Source of the DNA: an uncultured Bacteroidales bacterium
GTDB lineage: Bacteria > Bacteroidota > Bacteroidia > Bacteroidales > Bacteroidaceae
Length of the DNA stretch: 64,000 bases
Assembly (NCBI GenBank): GCA_902801325.1
Contig: CADCHQ010000010.1
Coordinates: 139,164 to 203,163, forward strand
Direction: 5' to 3'
Under the pieces are notes generated by a model. It ran no database searches, was not told the origin of the DNA, and worked only from the letters and a program-made list of their open reading frames with translations. Both the position numbers and the translations under genes were made by a program. Positions 20,676 to 28,342 of the stretch are shown piece by piece; position 1 is the stretch's first letter, and the number at the start of each line of letters is the position of its first letter.

Positions 20676-21899
20676 ATGGAAACAAAGAAAGAGTTGATTT
20701 TGCTGCGTATCACGGGTGAGGACCGCCCAGGATTGACCGCCAGCTTTATGGAGATTCTGGCCCGCTACAATGCTGCTGTGATGGACATCGGCCAGGCCGA
20801 CATTCACAATACCCTGTCGCTGGGCATCATGATTTATGTCGATGAGCAGTCGTCGGGACAGGTCATGAAGCATGTGCTGTTCAAAGCCAGTGAATTGGGC
20901 GTAAACGTTCATTTTGCTCCAGTTAGTGAGGAGGAATACAATGCTTGGGTAAGTCGTCAGGGCAAAAACCGAGCCATACTTACAGTACTTGGGCGCAGAC
21001 TGGAGGCCAGTCAGATAGAGGCAGTGACAAAGATAATTGCTGAACAAGGACTGAACATAGACTCCATTCGCCGCTTAACAGGTCGTCCGCCTTTGCACGA
21101 AGACAAAGAGTCGGCCAAAGCCTGTATCGAATTCTCTGTACGTGGAACTCCGCGCGACAAAGCCCTTCTGCACGAACAGCTGATGAGATTGTCCACTGAG
21201 ATGGACGTAGATACTTCGTACCAGAAAGACGATATGTACCGTCGCATGCGTCGCTTGATTTGCTTCGATATGGACTCGACGCTCATCCAGACAGAATGTA
21301 TCGACGAACTGGCAGAGCGTAATGGCGTGGGAGCAGAAGTTAGGGCGATTACCGAGAGCGCTATGCGTGGTGAGATTGACTTTAAGGAGAGCTTCACACG
21401 CCGTGTCGCCTTGTTGAAAGGACTGGACATTAGTGTTATGCAGGAAATTGCCGAACATCTTCCCATGACCGAAGGCGTGGAGCGACTGATGATGGTGCTG
21501 AAGCGTTATGGTTACAAAATTGCATTGCTCTCCGGAGGCTTCACTTTCTTTGGCGAATACCTGCAGAAGAAACTCGGCATCGACTATGTCTACGCCAACG
21601 AGCTTGAGGTAGGTGAGGACGGAAAACTAACAGGACGCTACAAAGGCGACATCGTTGATGGGCATCGTAAAGCAGAACTTTTGCGCTTGATTGCTCAGGT
21701 GGAGAAGGTGGATCTGGAGCAGACCATCGCCGTGGGTGATGGTGCCAACGACCTGCCCATGCTTTCTTTGGCCGGACTCGGCATTGCCTTCCACGCTAAG
21801 CCTCGTGTGGTTGCTAATGCCCGCCAGAGCATCAATACCATCGGCATCGACGGTGTACTCTATTTCCTCGGTTTCAAGGACTCTTACCTGCATATGTAG
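20676..21899 (+). CDS. serB: Phosphoserine phosphatase with two N-terminal ACT domains
   Basis: 407 residues. Residues about 1-180 form two ACT-type regulatory domains (LLRITGEDRPGLTASFM; ILTVLGRRLEASQIEAVTK), likely serine sensing. The HAD domain has the nucleophile motif DMDST with Asp198 and Asp200, motif II in LLSGGFTFFG and motif III in VGDGANDLPML. It makes L-serine, the co-substrate TrpB uses with indole, so its position just after the trp block is meaningful. It lies 74 bases from panE and ends at a clear terminator. Confidence 0.95.
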   Translation: METKKELILLRITGEDRPGLTASFMEILARYNAAVMDIGQADIHNTLSLGIMIYVDEQSSGQVMKHVLFKASELGVNVHFAPVSEEEYNAWVSRQGKNRAILTVLGRRLEASQIEAVTKIIAEQGLNIDSIRRLTGRPPLHEDKESAKACIEFSVRGTPRDKALLHEQLMRLSTEMDVDTSYQKDDMYRRMRRLICFDMDSTLIQTECIDELAERNGVGAEVRAITESAMRGEIDFKESFTRRVALLKGLDISVMQEIAEHLPMTEGVERLMMVLKRYGYKIALLSGGFTFFGEYLQKKLGIDYVYANELEVGEDGKLTGRYKGDIVDGHRKAELLRLIAQVEKVDLEQTIAVGDGANDLPMLSLAGLGIAFHAKPRVVANARQSINTIGIDGVLYFLGFKDSYLHM

Positions 21900-21936
21900 G
21901 TAGTTGATAGTGAACAGGTGATAGTTGACAGTTAAA

Positions 21937-21970
21937 ATTTAGCCTCCGAACATAATGTCGGAGGCTAAAT
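21937..21970. terminator. Bidirectional terminator between serB and the hemolysin III gene
   Basis: ATTTAGCCTCCGA (21937-21949) and TCGGAGGCTAAAT (21958-21970) form a perfect 13-bp stem over an 8-base loop. A T tract follows on the plus strand (CTTTTTA), and on the minus strand the stem runs into TTTTAAC. It serves both convergent genes. Confidence 0.88.
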
Positions 21971-21991
21971 CTTTTTATCGTCTTGTGTCTA

Positions 21992-22639
21992 TTATCCGTT
22001 ATTCATTAAAATTCCCCACACCGCAACGATGTGGCACACGGAACCTGCAAGCACGAAGAAGTGGAAAATGGAGTGCATGTAGGGACGATTGTGAAGAGTG
22101 TAGAATAGGGCGCCAGTGATGTAGCATACTCCCTCGGCGACAATCCATGCAAAACTCTCTGGGATGGTGTCCAGCAGAGGTTTGAGCGCCACTAAGCACG
22201 ACAATCCCATGAGAATGAAACAAGCCGTTTCCCAGTTGCTATGTTCTTGTAGTTTGCGGAAACTCATGATGGTGCCAACGATGGCACATGCCCAGACAAA
22301 GATGAAAAGAGCCCAGCCCCAATAGCCTTGTTCCCTCAAGGCAATGAGGGTTATGGGAGAGTAGGAACCGGCAATATGCCAATAGATGGCGGCATGGTCC
22401 CAGCGCCTGAGTACTTCCTTTGCTTTCCATCGTTCGGGTAAGGCATGGTATATGGTTGAAGCTACATAGGAAGACAGCATCCCGAACAAATAAAGCCATA
22501 CACCAAACTCTGCCCATCCGTCGCCCTGCTTATACACCCACCACAGGAACAATCCGCCTACCACCATGCCAAGCAGTATGCCTACGCCGTGGGACGACGA
22601 ATTGATGATTTCCTCTTTCTTGCTGTAATGTATGGCCAT
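21992..22639 (-). CDS. Hemolysin III / PAQR family membrane protein
   Basis: 215 residues with seven predicted hydrophobic segments. The start at ATG 22639 gives MAIHYSKKEEIINSSSHGVGIL, the family's usual N-terminus; the longer in-frame extension is filler sequence. Motifs include SSHGVGILLG, YHALPERWKAKEVLRRWDHAAIYWHIAGSY and the C-terminal HSIFHFFVLAGSVCH with the metal-binding histidines of the PAQR fold. The biological role in bacteria is not settled. Confidence 0.88.
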   Translation of the reverse strand: MAIHYSKKEEIINSSSHGVGILLGMVVGGLFLWWVYKQGDGWAEFGVWLYLFGMLSSYVASTIYHALPERWKAKEVLRRWDHAAIYWHIAGSYSPITLIALREQGYWGWALFIFVWACAIVGTIMSFRKLQEHSNWETACFILMGLSCLVALKPLLDTIPESFAWIVAEGVCYITGALFYTLHNRPYMHSIFHFFVLAGSVCHIVAVWGILMNNG

Positions 22640-22745
22640 GCTATAGTAAATTAAGAATGAAGAGTGAAGAATTAAGAATTTAATACTAGGTTGGACGAAA
22701 GGCGACGCTTGTATAACAAAATTGTCACCTGTCAACTATCATCTA

Positions 22746-23213
22746 TCAACTGTCAACTATCCATCGCAACAACCCTCGGCAAGCGTCCTCCAGCATTTCG
22801 ATGACATGCTCGAAACCCTGTGAACCTCCGTAGTAAGGGTCGGGGACATGATCGGCTTGCACATTGATGAAGTACTCCGAAATCTGATGAATCTTAGCAT
22901 CCGTTTCCAAGTCAGGCGACAAACGACGCAGACGGTCGATGTTCGCATCGTCCATGCCGATGATGAGGTCGAAGTGGCGGAAGTCAGATGTCCTTATGGG
23001 ACGAGAAAGATGTGTAATTCTGTATCCGTGACGACTGGCATGGGACCTCATGCGAGGGTCTGCCTGTTCGCCTTCGTGATAACTAATCAGTCCGGCTGAA
23101 TCTATCTCGAAATCCTGTGTCATCCCCTGCTCGTCAACTATCCTTTGCATAATGGTTTCCGCCATTGGACTGCGGCATATGTTGCCCAGACAAATGAAAA
23201 GTATCCGTTTCAT
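22746..23213 (-). CDS. Low-molecular-weight protein-tyrosine phosphatase
   Basis: 155 residues from ATG 23213. The phosphate loop is CLGNICRS with Cys8 and Arg14 (CX5R), and the general-acid aspartate lies in HVPDPYYGG. Length is normal. The start codon lies only five bases past the -7 box (23219-23226), so the mRNA is probably leaderless. The C-terminal residues WIVDS and the stop come from filler repeat. It dephosphorylates tyrosine in proteins or exopolysaccharide kinases in related bacteria; the target here is unknown. Confidence 0.92.
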   Translation of the reverse strand: MKRILFICLGNICRSPMAETIMQRIVDEQGMTQDFEIDSAGLISYHEGEQADPRMRSHASRHGYRITHLSRPIRTSDFRHFDLIIGMDDANIDRLRRLSPDLETDAKIHQISEYFINVQADHVPDPYYGGSQGFEHVIEMLEDACRGLLRWIVDS

Positions 23214-23218
23214 GGGTG

Positions 23219-23278
23219 CAAAGATAGACATTAATTGTCAATTATCAATTGTCAATTATCAATTGTTTTGTATCTTTG
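23219..23278. promoter_or_regulatory. Back-to-back divergent promoters sharing one CAATTG
   Basis: TATCTTTG is present on the minus strand at 23219-23226 and on the plus strand at 23271-23278. Nineteen bases upstream of each -7 box lies a TTG, and the two TTGs are the two halves of one palindrome CAATTG at 23246-23251. The intervening 44 bases are AT filler made of CAATT/GTCAATTAT units. RNA polymerase could bind only one direction at a time. Confidence 0.6.
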
Positions 23279-23287
23279 CCCCTAATT

Positions 23288-23839
23288 ATGGACATACGGG
23301 TTACTATGCGTCGCACGTCTCGCCTTTCCCTACGCATCGGAAAGAAAGGCGAAGTACGCGTCTCCGCTCCCTATGGAACGTCGGAGCGCACCATCAGCGA
23401 TTTCGTGGAGAAACATGCCGACTGGATTCGTCGAGCCCAAGAACGCACGTTGCAACGCGAGCAGACTCGAAGCGATTTCTTTGCACAATTGCCTCTCCAA
23501 ACCCGTGTACAAAGGCAGGAGGCAAAGGACAGGCTCGATGCCATTGTTCGGCCATGGATAGAACACTATTCTGAACAGATGGGTGTCCGTCCGCAGTTCC
23601 TCACCTATAAGGCTACACGATCGCGATGGGGTTCATGCCACACAGGCCGTAAAGCCATTTGCCTAAGTCTCTACCTACTGCTCTTGCCCGAATGGTGCAT
23701 AGAGCATACTGTGGTGCATGAAATGGTTCACCTGCTTGTACCTAATCACGGTACTCGCTTCCATTCTCTCATGGACCGCTTCTTTCCTCGTTGGCGAGAA
23801 GCGCGTGCCGAGACACGGCGTGTGAGTCGGATGGAGTAG
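23288..23839 (+). CDS. YgjP-like (DUF45/M48-type) zinc metallopeptidase
   Basis: 183 residues from ATG 23288 (MDIRVTMRRTSR). The -7 box ends at 23278, so the upstream in-frame ATG at 23249 precedes transcription. Family signatures are KATRSRWGSC and the zinc motif HEMVHLLVPNHGTRFH (HExxH plus a later His), ending FPRWREARAETRR. The family is cytoplasmic and its substrate is poorly known. Confidence 0.88.
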   Translation: MDIRVTMRRTSRLSLRIGKKGEVRVSAPYGTSERTISDFVEKHADWIRRAQERTLQREQTRSDFFAQLPLQTRVQRQEAKDRLDAIVRPWIEHYSEQMGVRPQFLTYKATRSRWGSCHTGRKAICLSLYLLLLPEWCIEHTVVHEMVHLLVPNHGTRFHSLMDRFFPRWREARAETRRVSRME

Positions 23840-23890
23840 CACAATTCGCACTTTTTCAGTAAAATAGGGTTGTAAGTGCCAGAAATGTTA

Positions 23891-23898
23891 TACCTTTG
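23891..23898 (+). promoter_or_regulatory. -7 promoter box TACCTTTG for cstA
   Basis: TACCTTTG at 23891-23898 with GGTTG about 18 bases upstream. The leader to ATG 23986 is about 80 bases and holds no structure I can identify. Confidence 0.5.
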
Positions 23899-23985
23899 TA
23901 GGCGAAACATATCTTTCGCAGATGCGAGGCGCGTAAGTCGGGTGCTTGATGACGCGTAGAAGTAAAGGATTAAATAGGTAAAAAG

Positions 23986-25464
23986 ATGATAACATTCTTG
24001 ATTAGTCTCGTAGCCTTGGTGCTGGGTTACATGATTTACGGTCGTGTGGTAGAACGAGTATTTGGTCCTGATGACCGTGAAACGGCAGCCATCCGAAAGG
24101 CTGACGGTGTCGACTATATTGTGCTTCCTGGGTGGAGAATCTTCATGATTCAGTTCCTGAACATTGCAGGCACAGGTCCCATCTTCGGTGCTATCATGGG
24201 CATGTGGTTTGGTCCATCGGCCTACTTGTGGATAGTGTTTGGATGCATCTTCGGGGGAGCGGTTCATGATTACATAAGCGGTATGCTCTCGTTGCGTAAC
24301 GACGGGCAAGGGCTGGCCGAACTGACTGGTCGCTATTTGGGCAGTGCTGCACGTAAAGCCCTCATTCTTTTTACCATGCTTATGATGGTGCTTGTGGGAG
24401 CGTTCTTTGTTTATTGCCCAGCCATTATTTTGAGTGGCATCTGGGGCGAACGCATGATGTGGGTGTTCATCATTTTTGCCTACTACATCGCCACAACGAT
24501 GATGCCCATTGACAAAGTCATCGGTCGTGTCTATCCCCTCTTTGCCCTGTCCATGCTCTTCATGGTTGTAGCTTTGGGCATCGTGCTTGTACTGAAGCAT
24601 CCCGTCTTGCCCGAGGTGTGGGACGGTTTGGGAAACTGGGGTGCTGAGCGTTTGGGACTGAAGCAACCCTTGTTCCCTGCGCTCTTCGTCACCATAGCCT
24701 GTGGTGCCGTTAGTGGTTTCCATGCCACCCAGTCGCCCATGATGGCGCGTTGCATGAAGGCGGAACGTCAAGGGCGAGCCGTATTCTACGGTGCTATGAT
24801 AACTGAGGGACTAGTAGCTCTTGTTTGGGCTACCATCAGCAGTTACTTCTTTTTCTATGGAGGCTGGCGTGAGGTTTGTCCGGCAGAGGTCGTTGCCAAG
24901 TTCGAAGGGCAGTCGGCACTCTCCCTCATCCAGTTCTTCGATGCTCCTACGGTAGTTAATATTGTCTGTGCCTCATGGCTTGGTACTTTTGGTAGCATAT
25001 TGGCCTTGTTAGGCATCGTGGCTGCACCAATCACCACGGGTGGTTCCTCCTTTCGTGCTGCACGACTTATCCTATCTGAGACTTTTGGCTGGAAGCAAAC
25101 CTCCGTACGTAGCCGTTTACTCCTTTCCCTGCCTGTGTTTGCTGTGGGCATAGCCCTTTTGGCTTGGCAGATAGGCAACCCTTCAGGCTTTGGTACGGTA
25201 TGGCAATATGTAGCTTGGGGCACTCAGGTAATGGCAGCCATCACCCTGTGGATGTGTTCGGTGTATCTTCGTCAGGAGGGAAAGTGCTTTTGGATGACAC
25301 TTCTGCCTGCCATGTTTATGACAATGGTGGTAACGGACTTCTTCTTTACCTCGCCCACGATTCTTGGGCTTGACTATTGGCTATCACTCGTGCTGGCAGC
25401 AGTAGTCACAGCATTGGCCACCATTCGCTTCGCCTTATCAAAATCCTTTAACGCCGACAAGTGA
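23986..25464 (+). CDS. cstA: CstA-type carbon starvation / peptide-pyruvate transporter
   Basis: 492 residues, the short form of the family (enteric CstA is about 700). Many membrane segments are present. Signatures include the N-terminal VDYIVLPGWRIFMIQFLNIAGTGPIFGAIMG, GGAVHDYISGMLSLRNDGQ and SGFHATQSPMMARCM. Family members import peptides or pyruvate under nutrient limitation. The last 91 bases overlap, tail to tail, the 3' end of a minus-strand membrane protein gene, so transcription of the two may interfere. Confidence 0.92.
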   Translation: MITFLISLVALVLGYMIYGRVVERVFGPDDRETAAIRKADGVDYIVLPGWRIFMIQFLNIAGTGPIFGAIMGMWFGPSAYLWIVFGCIFGGAVHDYISGMLSLRNDGQGLAELTGRYLGSAARKALILFTMLMMVLVGAFFVYCPAIILSGIWGERMMWVFIIFAYYIATTMMPIDKVIGRVYPLFALSMLFMVVALGIVLVLKHPVLPEVWDGLGNWGAERLGLKQPLFPALFVTIACGAVSGFHATQSPMMARCMKAERQGRAVFYGAMITEGLVALVWATISSYFFFYGGWREVCPAEVVAKFEGQSALSLIQFFDAPTVVNIVCASWLGTFGSILALLGIVAAPITTGGSSFRAARLILSETFGWKQTSVRSRLLLSLPVFAVGIALLAWQIGNPSGFGTVWQYVAWGTQVMAAITLWMCSVYLRQEGKCFWMTLLPAMFMTMVVTDFFFTSPTILGLDYWLSLVLAAVVTALATIRFALSKSFNADK

Positions 25465-25859
25465 ACTCGCATTCGCATGATGTCTTGCACGTTGTTGATG
25501 ATGCTTATGATACCAACTGTCATAAGCAATGCAAGGAGTGCGGAGACAATCATGCGTGAGTTCTGTGCCAACCATAGTAGAAAGCCACTTTGTACTTGGA
25601 TAGTGAAGAGTGGCACATCTGTAGGCATAGACATGACATACATGATAGTGAGTGCTCCACTGGCAATGCCTACCACGAAAACCACTACCATTGCCATCTT
25701 ATATTGACGGATGGTTGCCTCCTGATGCTGCTTCAGGAACTCTACGGCATCCAGACGCTTGGTAAGCGATTCCATAAAAGCTTCATTGTCATCGAAATGA
25801 GGCTTTTGTGCGAGGAAGAGTTCCTCCAAAGTTTTATCTTTTGTCATATCTTCTTTCAT
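25374..25859 (-). CDS. Two-TM membrane protein of an ECF sigma module (possible anti-sigma factor)
   Basis: 161 residues. The N-terminal part (about 1-50) is hydrophilic and helical (TLEELFLAQKPHFDDNEAFMESLTKRLD). Two membrane segments follow (MAMVVVFVVGIASGALTIMYV and IVSALLALLMTVGIISII) with a C-terminal cytoplasmic tail. It lies 55 bases after the ECF sigma gene in the same direction, and the cytosolic-helix-then-membrane layout fits a regulator that sequesters sigma at the membrane. I do not recognise a named family. It overlaps cstA by 91 bases. Confidence 0.7.
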   Translation of the reverse strand: MKEDMTKDKTLEELFLAQKPHFDDNEAFMESLTKRLDAVEFLKQHQEATIRQYKMAMVVVFVVGIASGALTIMYVMSMPTDVPLFTIQVQSGFLLWLAQNSRMIVSALLALLMTVGIISIINNVQDIMRMRVHLSALKDFDKAKRMVANAVTTAASTSDSQ

Positions 25860-25914
25860 TCTTGCTCCAGTTTCTTACGCAATCGTCACTGCTTCGCAGA
25901 TGCCGAGCGGTCCA

Positions 25915-26400
25915 TTATCCCTTGTCCATTCTCAATTGCTCTCTGAGTTTGTCGCGTCCTCGCGAAAGTTGCTTCTTTACAGCCTCCTCTGAGGTGTCGG
26001 TAATCTTAGCTATTTCTTTGATGCTATACCCGTTGAGATAAAACAAGGTGATAGCCGAACGTTCCTTGGGTGGCAAGGTGCGAAGCGCAAGGTAGAGGCT
26101 CTGGTGTTCGAAAGAGGAGTCAGCCCCTTTCTCTTCCCCTAATGCCCTCGCCTCGTCGATACTCTCCGTGCAGCGCAGACTGGCTTTGTGGTTGAGAAAG
26201 GTGTTATGGGCAATCTTGAAAAGCCACGAGCGGAAACGTCCCCGGTCCTGATAGCCTGCCGAAGAGAGATAGGCTTTTACCAACGCATCTTGTGCCAAAT
26301 CGTCGACATCGTCCTTGTTACCACAGCAGAGGGCAAGCAAGAAACCTCGTAGTGCTTCCTGCTCACGCTCCACCAATTCTATGAATAATTCTCGTGTCAC
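25915..26400 (-). CDS. ECF-type RNA polymerase sigma factor
   Basis: 161 residues. Region 2 contains DDLAQDALVKAYLS and the promoter-melting/-10 region RFRSWLFKIAHNTFLNH; region 4 contains LPPKERSAITLFYLNGYSIKEIAKITDTSEEAVKKQLSRGRDKLRE, a clear sigma-70 region 4 helix-turn-helix. It overlaps the upstream membrane protein gene by 4 bases and is followed by the two-TM protein, a three-gene signalling unit. The inducing stress is not visible. Confidence 0.93.
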   Translation of the reverse strand: MTRELFIELVEREQEALRGFLLALCCGNKDDVDDLAQDALVKAYLSSAGYQDRGRFRSWLFKIAHNTFLNHKASLRCTESIDEARALGEEKGADSSFEHQSLYLALRTLPPKERSAITLFYLNGYSIKEIAKITDTSEEAVKKQLSRGRDKLREQLRMDKG

Positions 26401-26876
26401 GAGTGTGCCTCAGCCACCAGTTTCTGCTCTTCTGCTTCAATCTCTTTGGCCAGTAACTTCTTGCCTACGAAGTAATTGACAAGGAATGCTATGCCGATGG
26501 CAAGCGTGATAGAACCAATTACGTATAGTTTCGCAAGAGTACTCGGGTTTGCGCCACCAACAATATCCCACATGACGGTGCATCCTAAAACGCCAATTCC
26601 CACAAATGCGATGATGCTTCCCCACAATAGCTTGGTGAGCAACTTTTCCTTCAGCAGTTTCTGCTTGGGCGCCAATTTCTTGAGTAAGTCCTCAATGTCA
26701 GTCTCTGCGTTCTTCTCAATGGCTGCCATCACGATTTGCATGCGGTTCTTCGACTCATTTATCTTTAGGCGGACAATCAACCATGTGATTACGATGGGAA
26801 AGACACATCCAAAAGTGAGGGGGCCAATAACTTCTTGAATGATTTCCGATAAGGTGTCAAGTGCATAATGATCCAT
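26397..26876 (-). CDS. DUF6249-like membrane protein upstream of the ECF sigma gene
   Basis: 159 residues with three hydrophobic segments (about 15-35, 85-105, 115-140). A charged helix between the first and second (NRMQIVMAAIEKNAETDIEDLLKKLAPKQKLLKEKLL) and a C-terminal helix (KLLAKEIEAEEQKLVAEAHS) are cytoplasmic-looking. The arrangement matches the DUF6249 type found beside ECF sigma factors in Bacteroidales; the name is from memory. A 4-base overlap with the sigma gene implies coupled translation, so a sensor or co-regulator role is plausible. Confidence 0.7.
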   Translation of the reverse strand: MDHYALDTLSEIIQEVIGPLTFGCVFPIVITWLIVRLKINESKNRMQIVMAAIEKNAETDIEDLLKKLAPKQKLLKEKLLTKLLWGSIIAFVGIGVLGCTVMWDIVGGANPSTLAKLYVIGSITLAIGIAFLVNYFVGKKLLAKEIEAEEQKLVAEAHS

Positions 26877-27055
26877 TTTTCTTTCTATTATTTATTGTTA
26901 AACATTTTGTTTTGACTTTTGTCTTCCTCTGTCACGACTCGGCATAGCTTGAACTAATTCAGCTCTGCTCTCGTTGTTCCATCGGTTCTTTAACCGGTTA
27001 CATATATACCACAAGTCAAGAAAGCAAAAGGTGACACCGCTTATGCACTTTTTTA
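26877..27055 (-). promoter_or_regulatory. Intergenic region with candidate ECF-type promoter
   Basis: On the minus strand GTGTCACCTTTTGC (near 27032) precedes GGTATATATG (near 27003) by a distance fitting a -35/-10 pair, and it differs from the TAnnTTTG housekeeping pattern; it may be the module's own ECF promoter. Near 26984-27000, CGGTT and AACCG form a small hairpin. The stretch near 26936-26975 holds the dispersed CTCGGCATA / CTCTGCTCTC sequence seen elsewhere. Confidence 0.35.
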
Positions 27056-28339
27056 TTAATATCGCTTCACAAAGTCTGTTACCAATCGGAATACAGGTTC
27101 GTAACTGTCGAAGCGGACGGTGTGGTAGTTGTCGTAGATGGTGTGGTAGTATTGAAAGGCATCGCCCTTTTCGTTTTCCAGGAAGATGCAGGGGACGTGG
27201 CGCTTCGCAAAAGAGTAGTGGTCGCTGTTGGCTGCCAGTTGTCCTCGGTTAAGTGCCTCAAAATAGTGCTTTTCCTTATTTATCTTTTCAAATAAAGCAT
27301 AGGCTGGCATACCCTCGTCGCTTACCTCACAATATTGCACGGGGTTGTTGTCGCCAATCATGTCAATGTTGAAGAGGTACTTGATTTGTTCCAATGGCAC
27401 GATGGGGTGTTGGGCATAAAACTCCGAGCCGCGCAGGTTGGCATCCTCACCAGAGAAGGCAATAAAGTACATGTCGAATGGTGGACGGTTCTTTGCGTAG
27501 TGAGCGGCAAGGGTGACAATGGTGGCAGTACCGGAAGCATTGTCGTTTGCACCTGCATAAAAGACCTTCTTTCCCAGATTGCCTAGATGGTCATAATGGG
27601 CTGTGAAGACATAGCAACTGTCGTGTCGTTGACCTTCCACCTTTGCAATGACATTGAAGCACTCGTAGTCCTTCAGAAATTTGTTGTTGACATTCGCTTT
27701 CACGCGCTGTACTCCCTCTATGGCTTTTGGTGTCGTCCAGATGATGGGCTTGTCCACCACACGATGACCGTAAGCCTTAAAGAATTTTATCAATGGTTCG
27801 TCCCACGTGTAGATGAGGCCTGCATTAGGACATTCCCCTGCCTTTTGCAAGCGTGAGAAATCCTGACTATGGCGATAGGTAAACCAAAATTCGCAGGCTA
27901 CCAGACAATTGGCATATTCAGGACGGGCAAGGTCGGCAAACATTTGGTTGGCATCGAAGTTTAGGGTGTCCACATGATAGACAGGAAACTCGCCGTGAAT
28001 GCCTGGAGAGTATTCCCGCATGGAGAAGTCAATTCCGGGTCGGAGCTTTTTGAATTTCGGCTTTGATGATTCTAAGTTAACCTCCATCTCCATTTTGCCA
28101 CAGAACGTATTGATGTCCAGTTTGAAGGGTTGACATACGACTTCGTCGACTCCTGCTTTTAAGAACTCTTTTTGCAAGTACTTTCCAGCCTTGTTTGCGC
28201 CATCTTTGGCATAGCCGCGACCTTGATATTTGGCACTACTTAGTTGCTTCACAATCCGTCGGCAGAGTGCTAGGTCCTGCGCACTTGCCAGCATGGTGCT
28301 GAACACCAGCAATATCATGAATAGTCTTCTCATCGTCAA
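27056..28339 (-). CDS. Secreted M28 family aminopeptidase-like metallopeptidase
   Basis: 427 residues with a signal peptide (MRRLFMILLVFSTMLASAQ). The zinc-binding pattern of M28 is visible: His/Asp in FTAHYDHLG, the bridging Asp in GANDNASGTATIV, the acidic pair in FIAFSGEDANLRGSEF (Glu-Asp where Glu-Glu is usual), Asp in FNIDMIGDN and the C-terminal His in YYHTIYDNYHTV. An inserted PA-like segment lies about 120-220. It starts 3 bases after the six-hairpin glycosidase stop, so the two are cotranscribed. It probably trims peptides in the periplasm. Confidence 0.88.
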   Translation of the reverse strand: MTMRRLFMILLVFSTMLASAQDLALCRRIVKQLSSAKYQGRGYAKDGANKAGKYLQKEFLKAGVDEVVCQPFKLDINTFCGKMEMEVNLESSKPKFKKLRPGIDFSMREYSPGIHGEFPVYHVDTLNFDANQMFADLARPEYANCLVACEFWFTYRHSQDFSRLQKAGECPNAGLIYTWDEPLIKFFKAYGHRVVDKPIIWTTPKAIEGVQRVKANVNNKFLKDYECFNVIAKVEGQRHDSCYVFTAHYDHLGNLGKKVFYAGANDNASGTATIVTLAAHYAKNRPPFDMYFIAFSGEDANLRGSEFYAQHPIVPLEQIKYLFNIDMIGDNNPVQYCEVSDEGMPAYALFEKINKEKHYFEALNRGQLAANSDHYSFAKRHVPCIFLENEKGDAFQYYHTIYDNYHTVRFDSYEPVFRLVTDFVKRY

Positions 28340-28342
28340 TGA

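Noticed and set aside
23746..24771. 341-codon minus-strand ORF opposite cstA
   Set aside because: His/Gln-rich shadow of the cstA frame, with no independent start context.
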